From Hirudo medicinalis (taxonomy: Eukaryota > Annelida > Clitellata > Hirudinida > Hirudinidae): DNA of 64,000 bases. Both the position numbers and the translations under genes were made by a program. The stretch is from positions 76,986 to 140,985 of the forward strand of contig MPNW01000278.1 in NCBI GenBank assembly GCA_011800805.1, read 5' to 3'. Of the stretch, positions 34,641 to 47,601 are shown one piece after another. Each line of letters begins with the position of its first letter. Positions within the stretch are counted from its first letter, which is position 1. The notes below the pieces were generated by a model. The model saw only the letters and a program-made list of their open reading frames with translations. It was not told where the DNA came from and did not search any database.

Positions 34641-37600
34641 ATGTCCTATTTAGCCGACGAGAATTTGGTTTTCCAACCTCCAGCGGACATCAAAAGTTCT
34701 GCCCATTGCCGAAGCATGGAAGAATATAAGCGTCTTTACAAGAAATCTGTAGAGCAGCCAGTGGAATTCTGGGGAGAAATTGCTAAGGACTTTTACTGGA
34801 AAGTTGAGCCCTCCAAGGACCAGTTTTACTCATTCAATTTCGACGTAAACAAGGGTCCAATCAACATTTTCTGGATGAAGGATGGGGTAACAAATGTCTG
34901 CTTCAACGTTTTGGACAGGAATGTCTATGAGAAAAATCTTGGAGGCAAAGTTGCTTTTTATTGGTTAGTCAATGTTTGTTTGAAAAATACGTTATTCCTA
35001 TGTTATTTGACTAATGGAATTGATGTGAGAGTAACCATAATATTTTTATTTGATTGAATTCTCTCATGTTACAGTTACTCCACATCATGAGTGGTTAATT
35101 TAATCAGATTGTTAATTAAATTAATAAATCTAAAAACATGTAAAACAGATTTATTTTTATTATATATTCATAGACAGGAAATTTCTCAAAATTATCTCAA
35201 GAACCTGAAATCTAATGACCAATTATTATAATTACAATAATTTCATGTTTCATTTTGCAAATTACTTGTTAAATATGAATAATTAATTGTGCAGCAAACA
35301 ATAATAAATAATCTGTTTATGATGCTCTTAGTTTTATAAAAAATAAGGTTAATAAGATTTTATATCAAAGGCATATGAATTTTTGGAAACTTTAAACTTT
35401 AAGCCTATAGCAGCTTTATTGTGATTTGTAAAAGCTAATGATAATTTGTATTAAGCAATCAACATTTCTGTCAGACTTTATATATTTTTTGATGGGAGTG
35501 TTTTGATTGATTGAACAGGAGAAGCAGATAAGCAATTTGTACAGCTGATAATTCTTGGTAGTGCTGAATAGCCTTGCCATGGTTTTTTAAATAGGTGATC
35601 TAAATCAAGGATATGCTTACTATATTGCTATTTCAAGTAACCTGAGAGGAATGCAAAAATGTTTTTGCTTGTTACTTGTTTTAAAAGATATAATTGTTTG
35701 CCTTTGGTTTGTAGATATTTATTCTAATGCATATTTGTTCACATTCCAAGATAATTTGTTAATTATGGATGTTTTCTTCATACATCCAGGGAGGGCAATG
35801 ATCCAGACGACTCCTTCAAGATCACGTACGCTGAGCTTCTCAAGGATGTCTGCAAGTTTGCCAATGTCCTCAAATCCAAAGGTCAATGCAAACTGCAATG
35901 CCGTGACATTGTAGCAGAAATTCATTTCTTTCTTAAATCACTCGCCACAAGTCTTTGTTGTATAAATGCTATTCATGTCCTATGTTAACATTAGCACTTT
36001 TATCAGTAATATTAATATTAATACTTCATTTATAGTTGTAGATTTTAATTAATAATATTAATGCAGGTTTGAAGAAAGGTGATAGAGTGGCAATCTACAT
36101 GCCCATGGTCATTGAGCTTGTAGTGGCCATGCTGGCTTGTGCTAGAATAGGAGTGGTGCACTCCATTGTGGTGAGTAGAATGCCATATTGAAGCAGTGAT
36201 TACTAGATATTGCACGGGATGTGTTTATGCTTTTGAACGTGGTGTTTGTTAATGTCTTGAATGAAGATGAGGTTAGCAATAAACAATAGTAGGAATAATA
36301 AGGGAGTTGCTGTTGTTAAAAAGGCCTGTTATAATTGTTGTTCCTTTGCCTCCTCAATGGATGCAGTTTGGAGGCTACTCACAAGAGGCCCTGTCAATAA
36401 GAATGACTGAGGCAAATGCTAAAGTTTCCATTGTTGCAGGTTGAACCTCTTTCGATTTTTCAGTTGTTGTCTTTGTTGACATTTTTCTGAAGTTGGATGA
36501 AAATTGGTGATGCTAACACTCATTAATCTCTTTTTAAATCCCTGTAAAAGAAAGTCAAATAAAAGCTATTGCATACAATCTAATCTTCTTTTGGGAAAGT
36601 CAACCCATTTCCTTAGGCAAAATTTGGTTTGAGTGTTTTGCAGTCCATGTGCTGAATGTATGGATGTTCAATAGAGTATGCAAATGAGTTCATGTTTGCT
36701 TTGTATTTGCTAGGAGTGAATTCTATTTGTGTCCTTTGTTGAGTTTGTTTTCTTTGTCTGCCTTGACTAAATGGTGTTTACACTTCTCTTCATTTGTAAT
36801 TTCTCATCACATCACTCCTTTCATTAATTCTATCAGAACCACTTTTAAAAATATTTTAACTTATAAGCAATTATAGCATACAAATAATTGTCTCAAGTTG
36901 AAAATCAGATATTTGATGTGATTGAGTTTCATCAAGAAGGAGAATAAGATCAAAGGGTTACTAGTTCAGTGCTAGAAAAAGGTCATGAAATCTATATTTT
37001 TTACTTATATAACTTAAGTATAAAATAGTGTGTAAAGGTAAAATAAGAAGAAATGTGAATAGAAATTTTAGAAGATACTTATAATTGACAATTTATTTAA
37101 TATATGAAAATTTCAGCAATATATGCTAATTGATATGGAAGTTATCTATAAAAAAATGGGTCTATCATAATAACATTTCTCGCACTGAGTCAGTAGAGCT
37201 TGCAGTTTTCAGAATGGAAACTAAGCATAAAATTATTTATTCTGTTTGTAATGACCATATGCAGGTTAGATCAGAGGTTTGCATTACTGTGCATGTATCA
37301 TAATCACAAACCAGCCTACACTCCCAGAGAGCACTCTTGAGAAGGGGTGCTATGTAAATGGTTGTGCACTTACAGTGCCTTCACATCCATTATAGATATA
37401 GAAGGCAAAAGATCTAAATACAACATAATGATATAATTCTTCATGTTAAATGGTAAATTAATATGGCAACATTAAGTTATATATATATATTATGTAATAA
37501 TGTGTATTAATTATAATTAAATAATTTTTTTAGTGAATCTTCTTGGATTTTATTGCTTTTTGGTTGCATCTTACAAATCTTGCTTCTTGTAGTTAATATT

Positions 37601-40600
37601 TTCGGTTTGAAGTTGCTAAGCTTTATTTCATTTAGCTTTATTTTTCTAATAAGAGTTATTTAGTTTCCTTGGTTTTTGTTTCTAACATCAGTTTGGTGGT
37701 TTCTCGGAGAATTCCTTAAAGGAGCGAATCATTGATGCTCAAACAAGTGTCCTAATCACTTCAGGTTTGTTTTGGCACAAATTCTGACCTGCTGTCAAAG
37801 TTTTTCTGGATTTGTGTTTGAGTTCAATGATTGCTTGATTATAAATGTACTCTGTTTTTACAACATAAAACTGTTATTTACACTGATGTATTGGTTACTT
37901 CATATTAGATTAGGGACTTGTTGACTTCATGTTATTTATTTTTATTCAGAATATATTCAGACCAGAAACTCTAGCATGAGTTAAATTGTACAATTGTAAT
38001 CATAATCAATTTAGATTCAAATCTGAACATTGTGTAGAGACCTAAGTTTAGTCCAACTCTTCTCATGTGTCCTGGGTAACTATCTTGGATTTGCAGAAAT
38101 ATCCAAGATAGATGATCATTAACATTGATGGTACTGCAGTCAAATTATAGTTTTTATATTTAATTATAGTTATATTGTTTGTAGAAGTTGTGATGTACAA
38201 ATGATAAAGATGAATTTTAGTTTATTTAAATGGCTGGTTGTTACAGATGGAGCTTGGAGAGGCGACAAACTTTTGCACATTAAGGATGTTTGCGATGGAG
38301 CCATCGATCTCTGCCAGAAAAAGTATTTTTTATTGATCCGATTAATGATTTTGATAGCAAAATACATTCCAGCAACATTTTTATTGGTTATTAAATAGTA
38401 TAATTGTTTATTACTTAGGAACTTTGAAGTTAAACACTGCATTGTGGTTAAGCATGCTGGCTGCGGTTTGGACACCACATGCAATGGTGTGGGTGGCCCA
38501 GAAGATAAAGTTGGTAAGAGGCCCACCAATAAGCTGAAGGTGAAATATATTGAAAATAATAATGAAAAATTATTTTTAAAGTAATGTAATGTTAATGCCT
38601 TATGTTATGTCTGTGAAAAGGCAATATATTTATGATTGCATCTATAAATTCTATTTTTAATGCACTTAAAAAAAACTAAGGAAAATGCTGGAGAAAATAT
38701 TTCCCCATTTTTAACTTATTCACATTTAAATGTGAGAATGTATTGTTGCCTGACAGCTTAAATAGCTACTAAAGGAGAACACCATCAGTTCTAAGAAATT
38801 GTCTGTGTAGGGGAACAAAGTCTCAAAGAATCTTAATTAAGCTTGTATGTTTCTGAGCTCAAATATTGAGTCACAGAGCCTTATGTGAAAACATGGATAA
38901 TTAATCAATCAGTGTAATAAATTGTTTTGCTAACTTGTCCAGCTACTAATGAACTCTCTTGGCAGAATGGAGTTAATATGATCGTAAAAATATCATTACC
39001 AGATCAAGTGGTTCAAAGGTCGGGACAGCTGGTGGCATGAAGAAATGGCTGCCGCTTCGGATGTTTGCGAACCCGAGTGGCTGTCAGCAGAGGATCCTCT
39101 TTTTATCCTGTACACGAGGTGAGAACACTTAACCACCCATTCAAACCATTTGTTGGTTGGAGATGAAATGCTGTTTTCATTCTCAGCGGCTCAACGGGAC
39201 GTCCGAAGGGCATTCTTCACACGCAGGCAGGATACCTTCTTTATACTGCCCTGACTTTCAAGTATGTGTTCGATCACCATCCTGATGATGTCTTCTTCTG
39301 CACTGCTGACATTGGTTGGATCACTGGGCACTCGTATGTTTGTTACGGACCATTGGCTAATGGATCGACAAGTGTCCTAGTGAGTAGTGATGAACTGTTT
39401 GTTGTTATGCTTAAAGATGACCTGGTTCATGCTTCTCTGTCTTTTTAGTTTGAGGGGGTGCCCTTCTTCCCAGACAACAGTCGCTACTGGAGAGTGTGTG
39501 ACAAATACAAAGTCACCAAGTTCTACACTGCACCCACTGCTATCAGAGCTTTGATGAAGTTTGGCGATGAATGGGTGAAGAAGTTAGCTAGTTGTACTTT
39601 TTTGTCTTAAAATGAATCATAATAAGTACTAATGGCAAAAAATTGAACAACAATTTTCAGTTATTTTAAAATGTTTAATTTAAATTGTACTTAATATAAT
39701 TAAATTAAGCTACATCTAACTAACATGGTTCCTAATGTTTTGTTGCATTAAAATAGATGACCCCATTATGATTGTGAATTAAGATATTTAAAATAATTTC
39801 CTTTATAGGTGTGATAGGGCATCTCTGAAAGTTTTGGGCACTGTTGGAGAGCCCATCAACCCAGAGGCATGGTTGTGGTACCACAAAGTGGTCGGGGATT
39901 CCAGATGTGCAGTTGTCGATACTTTCTGGCAGACTGAAACTGTGAGTTGATATAAAATGCAGTAATTATGCATTATCTTAATAGTGTAACATTTCAGTTT
40001 AAAAGTTCAATGAGCCACTTTTGGCAAGCTGGATTTCAGAATGTACTGAGAATATAATTTTTTTAGAGATGCTCTGCATTAGAGAATGTGCTGACAGCAT
40101 TTAACAACAAGGATGTTGCACTTTACCTACATGAGTCACTAGTTTTTTTACTATATACTAAAATAATTTTATTGCTGGTACAAAATTTACTTTGACATGT
40201 TTTTGTTTAGGACTATTTGAGTTCAACTTATGTTTATAATTTGTAATTATACTGATTTTTATTCTCCAGGGTGGTCATGTGATCACTCCACTTCCTGGTG
40301 CTACTCCTACAAAACCTGGATCTGCTGTGAGTTTTTCATACATATTTAGGAAATTCCTGTTATGGTTAAAATGTAATGTGTCATTTCTCATGTTAATTTC
40401 TTTTCAACTGATCAGACTTTTCCATTCTTTGGGGTTACCCCAGTTGTCCTTAATGAGGAGGGTCATGAAATTGAAGGTGAAGGAGAGGGCCATCTGGTGA
40501 CCAAAACTTTTCTACTTAGCTACCATTGAGGGACTGAAGTAAGTTAAATGTATTCTAATAACCTGGTTATTGATACTTGATCATAGGCTTTCAAGTATCC

Positions 40601-41634
40601 ATGGCCTGGAATGATGAGGACCATATTTGGAAACCAGCAGCAGTTTGAATCTGTGTACTTCAGGAAATTTCCAGGCTATTACACATGTGGAGATGGTTTG
40701 TTAGAATTATATTTGAACTGAATCTGGCATCAAGTTGCTATGATGTTGGACAAGCCAAACTTGTATATAACCAATCTCCAATTGATCTTCAAGGTGTGAA
40801 AAGAGATAAGGATGGCTACTTGTGGGTAACTGGAAGGATCGATGACATGCTCAATGTCTCAGGACATCTCATTAGCACAGCTGAAGTGGAGTCGGTTCTT
40901 GTGACTCATCCTGCAATCATTGAAGCGGCAGTAGTGGCACGACCACACCCAGTGAAAGGAGAATGCCTTTATTGCTTTGTCACTCTCAAAAATGTTAGTT
41001 TGCGCACCTTTAAATCTTTCTAATTTTTTATTCTTAGCATGCTTGTGCTATTAGAGAAGACACATAGTTGGTTGTTGTGGTTTCTTGAAATATTTGCAAT
41101 CAAATTTCCTGCAGTAAAATCTTTCTTCCCATGATGAGTTGTCATTGTTTATTGGCATTTTTATTTTACCATGAATTTTACAGGGTGAACAATTCAATCA
41201 AAGTCTCATAGCATCTCTCAGGGGCTTAGGTTAGTGTTTTAGTTTCTCATTCATAGCTTGTGTTATTAAGCAGTTATCTTCAAATGCACAGATGCTAATT
41301 AAAGATTAGTCACAATTTCTTTCTCAAATCAACCTATAATTTGAATAATAATTTATATTTAGAGAAATGCAGATGTCAGTGCTTCAGATACCCATGTTGT
41401 AAGGCTACATTAAACAGAATCTCTTAAATGTTTTTGACAGTTCGAGTGAAGATGGCTCCCTTTGCACAACCTGATTTCATTCAAGAGGCGCCAAACCTCC
41501 CAAAAACCCGTTCAGGGAAGATCATGAGGAGGATTCTAAGGCTGATTGCTGTTGGAGATCGTAACCTTGGTGACACATCAACTCTTGCAGACGAGTCCAT
41601 CATAGAGGAGCTGTTCAAGTTAAGAAAGGAATAA
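34641..41634 (+). CDS. ACSS2: Acetyl-CoA synthetase, cytosolic/nuclear type
   Basis: Converts acetate, ATP and CoA to acetyl-CoA, AMP and pyrophosphate. Exons: 34641-34963, 35790-35881, 36067-36170, then one of two alternatives (36367-36439 or 37692-37764), 38247-38322, 38419-38539, 39003-39118, 39187-39379, 39449-39582, 39809-39941, 40270-40326, 40416-40496, 40587-40695, 40794-40993, 41184-41229 and 41441-41634. With one alternative the total is 2052 nt (683 aa). Diagnostic blocks: the acyl-adenylate P-loop [30 protein letters not shown], the hinge region [13 protein letters not shown], and the catalytic lysine motif [12 protein letters not shown]. No mitochondrial presequence is evident (start [16 protein letters not shown]), so a cytosolic/nuclear form is most likely. 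The ATG at 34641 is the first in the exon. An AATAAA overlaps the stop codon. Confidence 0.95.
36367..36439 (+). other. Alternative exon 4a of acetyl-CoA synthetase
   Basis: A 73-nt exon with AG acceptor (GGATGCAG) and GT donor, encoding [20 protein letters not shown] and four more residues. Same length and phase as the exon at 37692. Either joins in frame to the exon ending HSIV (36170) and to the exon starting at 38247 (DGAWRGDKL). 36367-37764 therefore looks like a mutually exclusive pair. Confidence 0.85.
37692..37764 (+). other. Alternative exon 4b of acetyl-CoA synthetase
   Basis: A 73-nt exon with AG acceptor (CTAACATCAG) and GT donor, encoding [20 protein letters not shown] and four more residues. 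Nine of 24 residues match exon 4a. The ERI-D pattern is closer to typical ACSS2 proteins, so this is probably the ancestral version. Confidence 0.88.
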
Positions 41635-43564
41635 AACGTCCACGTAACTTATCCATTTTATTCGAGTTGTGACTGTCCTTCTGTCATTTTTCTTTAATGG
41701 AAGCACTTGATTGAAAACCAAGCATTTGCATTGTGCATGTTACTTCATGATATTTTGTCACTAATGCTTTGTTGGGAGATGACCATTCAGATAGCTGAAA
41801 CTGCCACATTCAATATTGCTGATAATTGGTACTGTAATGATGTTTAAATGTTGTCAGTTCCACATTTCACGACCAATAACGAAGCCTTCAATTTTTGAAC
41901 ATAATGTAATAGCTGGGTTTTCCATAAGCCCTTGATTGGATTCCCAATTTTAGGCATGACTCCTTTCACATTCGTTTTTTTAATTGTGCAAGACTTTTGT
42001 TTTAAACATTCTCAAAGTACCATTTAATGTAATTCCTAACTTGATCATCTAATGCTTTGTGTTGATTTGGTTGCCTTATATTTTTGTTCCAGTGGTGTGG
42101 TTTGGAAATGACCTTTGGCATCAAACAGGTGTTTGGTTTGTTAGTGATTCTGATATATTCTTGGCTTTGTGATGAAGTCTTCATAACCCATTGCAACTTG
42201 ACATTATCAATATCAAACATTTTTATGTGAGGAGCACCACTCCAACTTGTGCTGAGGTTTAAACTGCAATGGTTGTTGATGTATCCAAATTTGTTTAGAA
42301 GTGGGTCATGCATTTATCTTTAAGCTTTTCAATTGGTTTTACGTTCAAATGAGTATGATGGTCAAATTGTAGGAGACAGTATTATTGGTAACGATGCATG
42401 TGGATTTGCCTGGGTGCTTCTAGTGAATTATTGATAACACCATTCATCTGATGCATAATGATTTCTTGAATCCTACGATAATTTCCCTTCCTTTCAATCA
42501 TGTGGCACTTTTTGGTGTTTTGCAGTGGGATAGTGTCAGAATGGTGGGTCTTTTGGGTTTCACTGGTTCTTTGCTACATTTTGCTATTCAGTAAATGTCA
42601 GTCAGAGATCTCATTAATTCTTCGTGGATATCAAGTCCAATAGGCTGTTGTGATATTTCTACATGTAGCGTATCGTCGGGATTAGTAATAGCAGTTTGTC
42701 CAAGCTTTCCTCTTGTTATATACTCCATCAGCTCATGATTTTATGTTTATTCCTGGTGTTTGAAGAAGTCTAACAAAAGTTATTAACAGAAAATTGGCTG
42801 CCGTTCACACTCTGTTAAAGGAGTTTTGTTGGACCATTTCCAATGGAGTATTCAAATAATTTTATTAATGACTGTTCCAATGTTGTCGTAGTTGTAGAAA
42901 TAAATGTAGCTCAGTGCGCATTGTCATTTCGATTTGAACTTATATCAATTCACAAAATGTTGTAGCACCTGCACAGGCGCAAAAATAGAGCCAGAAATGT
43001 CAGCACAATAGATTCTGCCAATGAATAAGGAGTGCAAAAAATGAAGAAGCAACGAGTGGATAAGGGATCAGATGCGTGGTTGGCTACATGAACTAGCGAA
43101 CCGATGAATTAGTCACTTAATTCATGATTGAAATCACGTCCTCAAAATGCCACCTTTTCAAAATCTAGTCGGAATTCGTAATTCTTGGCGCAATTAGATC
43201 AAGTTGAAGCGTGAGATGCCTTAAGATACCGAAAATAAAAAAAATCGTCAGCTAATTTTAGCTTAATGTAGGACTGGAGCAGGTTTGTCAATAGAAAAAA
43301 AATTGATTCCTGCCAAAAGAGGGGCAGGACAAGTACCCAGATCTTAAATCATATAATATATGACAATAATTGTTCGCTTCTCCATTACCAAAATGAGTTG
43401 CTGCAACTTGGTTGTTGCAAGTATAGGAACATGTGTATGTCCTCATAATTTTGTTGAATAAATCACTAGTTTAGGGGCTCGAAATTTCTTTCGGCTGCCC
43501 TGCCGGCAAGGGTAAGTCAAGAGTACGCAACCTTAAAATTTTCATGTTTTAATTTGAGATCATT
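41635..43564. other. Intergenic between convergent ACSS2 and CDKAL1 genes
   Basis: Holds the 3' UTRs of both genes. The 103-codon minus-strand frame at 42002-42313 has no recognisable domain. Nothing else is assigned. Confidence 0.5.
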
Positions 43565-46500
43565 TTATCCAAAGGTGTTCCTGTGTTTAACAATTCTGAC
43601 TAAAATTAGAGCACACAAGGAGATTGTCGATAATCTGAACATCATCTTTGCATCAAATAACTGCTGAATGATTCTGCCACACTTTAATACTTTGTTTGTA
43701 ATCTGAAACAAAATGCAACATTCACAATTCAAAACATTTAAGGACTTTAAACTCTATGAAGTTGAACTGAGTACATTGTTTTGACGAATAACCAGAAGAA
43801 AAGAAGTGAGAATGAAAATTTACCTTTGAGATTCCTTGTGGTTTCCCATTTTCTTGGCTAATGACACCTTGACCTACAACTTCACACATGAGAAAATGCT
43901 TGCCTGCACTGGTAATTTTGACATTTATCATGCGACCCATCCAATCGCCATTCATTGGAACAAGCACCTTTAATATAAATTTATAAATTAGTTCTTCTTC
44001 TTAATACTGCCAATAAACACTTCTTCAGCATAAGGAAAAACTCTGAATGAATAATAACATTGGAATTTCAGGTAATAAGAGATCTTACTTGGTCATAGCT
44101 CTTGTTATGTGCAACAAAAAATCTTTTGTCATGGGAAATCTCAGTGACAAGAACATTTTGAACTAAGTCCACCTAGATAATATTTCATAATTGCTTAGTT
44201 ACTCAATAGGCAAACATTAAAAATTTTCTACACTGCAGTTCATTGGTAGAAAACAGCCATTATTCATTGGTGGAACTTCAATCAGTTGATTAGCAAACAT
44301 ACCTTGTTATTGTAAGTTGTGTAAGAATTAAAAAGGTCAGAGACCATTTTGGTTCTTCTTTTGACCTTGAGAAAGAAATGTTAAATCAAATATTAGTTCA
44401 TTCCAGAAATAATAAAGACCTGCATCCCAATAGGTTACATTAGTGTGACTAATTACATTGCATTCACCTCTGTTGTTGGCACTCTATCCATCTTCGAAGC
44501 AACCGTTCCTGGTCGAGGAAAAAACTGGTTTATGAAAAGACTTGGAAACTTGTACTCCTTGATTAGGTCCAAAGTATCATTCAAGTCCTGTTTTTAAAAA
44601 TTAATATTAAAATTGTAAAGCAATGGTAAATAAATAATTTGCTTATTGCCTCTTCTGTTTCTCCAGGAAAACCACAAATGACATCTGTAGCTATGGTAAT
44701 ATTTGGAACTCTACAAGAAAATATTCATCCCATCAATTAATTTTATGGTAAAAAATTATTGCTTTCATTAGATGCATTTACAGATATCAAAAATCAATTG
44801 GTATCCAATCTAACAATTAGCTTAATTACTGATTATTGTATTAAAATTAGATCATAACACTCTAATCTCATTCCAAATGGCAAGCCACCTTTCTCTGAGG
44901 AAGTCAACAACATGCTTGAAATCAGCTCTGCAATATTCTCTTCTCATGCCCATTAGAACACTATCAGAACCACTTTGAACTGGAACGTGAAGAAATGAAT
45001 AAACCCTCGGGTGGTTCAAAATCTTTTCCATCTCCTACAGACAAAATAGCCAATTTTTAAACTTGAATTGGATTGTCCAAGCTAAGAAAACAGCTATCAT
45101 TTCATTATTAAAAACTACTACATTTATACCCACTTCCAAATGCTCAAGAATATAAGGGGGGTTGGTCATTCCAAGCCGAACCATGCACCCTTCGGGTATA
45201 ACATCCACCAACTTCCACAGTAGTTGCGGCAGAGTGACTCCAATGTCTTTACCATAAGCTCCAAGGTCCTCAGAGGTTAGCCATATTTCCACCACCCCCT
45301 CTGAAAATTTAATATTTTTTGCTAATAACGAATTATTTAGCCACTTATAAATTTTAACAACTAATGTCACAAAAGTAGAGCCTTTTACAAAGAATGCATG
45401 AATTTTACAAAATTTAGTAAAAACACACTATGTAAATATATTCACAACCAATCTTTCAGTGACAAACAACTTTTATCCATTTGTCTCATTTAATCATTTA
45501 TTTCATCCACCCAAAACCAATTGTTCAAATAGAACAAAGTGCTATAAATGACATCAACAAACCCTGAAATGACTGAGCCGCCCTTTCCACGATCTCGTCG
45601 GGTCGGTAACTTCCCAGCTCTCCTCTGGCATGTTTTGTCTTGCAGTAAGTGCACTGGTTCAGACAACTACATCAACAAGTATTATCAATTGCAATTTTTA
45701 TGATCAAAAATATTTAGAAAAATATTCAATGGCTGTTCAACTCGTTACATTTTCACAAACACAACTTAAAATGTTCTGTAAATTTAAACAAGCACGTGTC
45801 CAAACGAGCTCACCCAGTGTTGATGGCTATAATTTCAATGAGAGGGTTTTTCCGGACTTTTGGTAAATTCAGTGAAGCTCCGCCCACTTTCTTTCCTTCA
45901 ACTTTCTTCTTGCCCATGAGTCTCACAGTGTGGCCTTAACAACATTTTATTGAGCTTAGATGAAAAAGCATTTAATGCAAACTGCATGCCAGTTTGGCCG
46001 AACGGGTTGCATTCCTGCATGAAGTAGTAATAGCAACAGTCGTAATGCGTCGTGTTCGCAACCCAGGCTGCACCGCCATGGAGCGCCCTCAGGTAGGGCC
46101 CCATGTAATGGTAGATCGATTAAAAAGTGCCTTCGCATCCCGTTCGGATACATAATGCATTCGAAAGATTTGATAAATACAAATACAAAATAAGAAATCA
46201 AAATTAAAAGTATGATTCTACTTTATTTTGCATCTTACAAAAGAAACAATGTTCAGAAATAAACTGTGCAAATTATATATTAATTATTAACCAACAAATG
46301 CAGATTATTAACCAACCAATAGTTAAAAATCACAGACCTTTAAGAGTCTCCTCAACAACCTCAACAATGCGATCAATCTGCTGCACACCGACAATACTGA
46401 AACCCTGAAATGGTCGCAGTGAATTAATAGCAAGTATCATGATGTGATTATTGCACACAATCACCTGAAGATAGGATGTCTTCGGCTGACCTTGTGGTAC

Positions 46501-47601
46501 GCAACCAGCCAAGACAACATGTTTGTTCAGCCTGCAAGCCTCTTCTATTTCATTTCTAAAGTGATCTTCTGATGGATTTTTGACAGTGCAACTATTGAGC
46601 AACCAGAGGTCTGCAGACATTTTGTCATCTGCCAAAAGGAAAAGCAGTAACTGCAATATCAATTTGTCAAGGATGGCAAGGATGTCTTCAAACATTCATT
46701 AAGGTTATGTGAAATTTTATTGTCTTGTGGAAAATTATAAGACATGGGAAACAAAGCACAACTATTTCTGGCAACTAATCCATTTAAATCAAGCATATTT
46801 GTGTGTCTCACCTACGATGATGTATCCAAAGGAAGCCAATTGCCCCATCATGTATTCACTATCTGAGTTATTGTGACTGCATCCCCATGTTTTAGCATAA
46901 ATCTTTTGTGTGCCTAAGAAAAACAAGCAGAAATCAAATGTATGATAATAAATTATTTCAGAATGAAATAGCACTTAGTACTTTAACAATAGTTAACAAT
47001 GCTACTCAAAATAAACATCACAAACATTCTCAACAATCATTTAAAAAATCACCACTTTAGAAGAATTGATAAGCCATAAAGCTTCACATTTTTTGTTTAA
47101 AGCTTGGCATGCAATCAGAAAATCTTGATTTTACCTGGAATTATGCTATCTCCTATAGGAGGATTATATCCTTCAGTGTTGCCAGAAGTTGTTTGGGTTT
47201 TTTTCTTTTGTTTTTTGGGCACAACAGAAGCTCTGGGGAGTCTCTGTGTCTCAGCAAAATCTAACACAATGTCTTCTATATCTTCTAATTCACAGGTATC
47301 GCCTTAAATAAAACCGTTAAGCGAATTTTTGAAGGAAGATCAATAACAACGATCATTTAATATAAAAATTCTATATTTCTGCTCTTTAATGACGTTAAAA
47401 ACTGTTTAGGAATAGTACGACACGAAAGATTGAGAAAAGGTGGTTGCAATTTCATCAAAGCGCGTTGTCATACATATTCAGTAAAGCAACATAATTTCTA
47501 CATAACTTACCAAATGCATTATTAAATCCCTTCGTATAAAGCCATGAATCAGATGCATTATCCTCATCATTAAAACCGATACCGCTTTCATTCATGTCCA
47601 T
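43565..47601 (-). CDS. CDKAL1: Threonylcarbamoyladenosine tRNA methylthiotransferase
   Basis: Radical-SAM enzyme that adds a methylthio group to t6A37 of lysine tRNA, anchored to the ER. Fifteen exons on the minus strand: 47511-47601, 47135-47302, 46812-46913, 46465-46628, 46338-46404, 45814-45934, 45563-45666, 45134-45300, 44889-45034, 44650-44710, 44468-44587, 44303-44365, 44089-44172, 43824-43967 and 43565-43702, totalling 1740 nt (579 aa). The N-terminal MTTase domain has [29 protein letters not shown] and [10 protein letters not shown], supplying three cluster cysteines. The radical-SAM motif is [15 protein letters not shown], with [10 protein letters not shown] and [13 protein letters not shown] downstream. 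A TRAM-like region follows ([13 protein letters not shown]), and the last exon encodes a hydrophobic tail ([15 protein letters not shown]), the expected membrane anchor. One 62-bp intron (44588-44649) uses a GC donor. The start [12 protein letters not shown] is the only in-frame ATG pair in exon 1. Confidence 0.95.
46010..46205 (-). repeat. Dispersed repeat, copy 2 (in a CDKAL1 intron)
   Basis: On the minus strand this segment matches 166-358 of the window in order: TGTATTTGTATTTATC, TATGTATCCGAACGGGATGC, a GGGCGCTCCATGGCGGT block, GCGAACACGACGCA and ACGACTGTTGCTA. It lies between the exons at 45814-45934 and 46338-46404. No ORF of note. Confidence 0.6.

Noticed and set aside
38170..38529. 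119-codon minus-strand ORF opposite acetyl-CoA synthetase exons
   Set aside because: Antisense shadow of the exons at 38247-38322 and 38419-38539.
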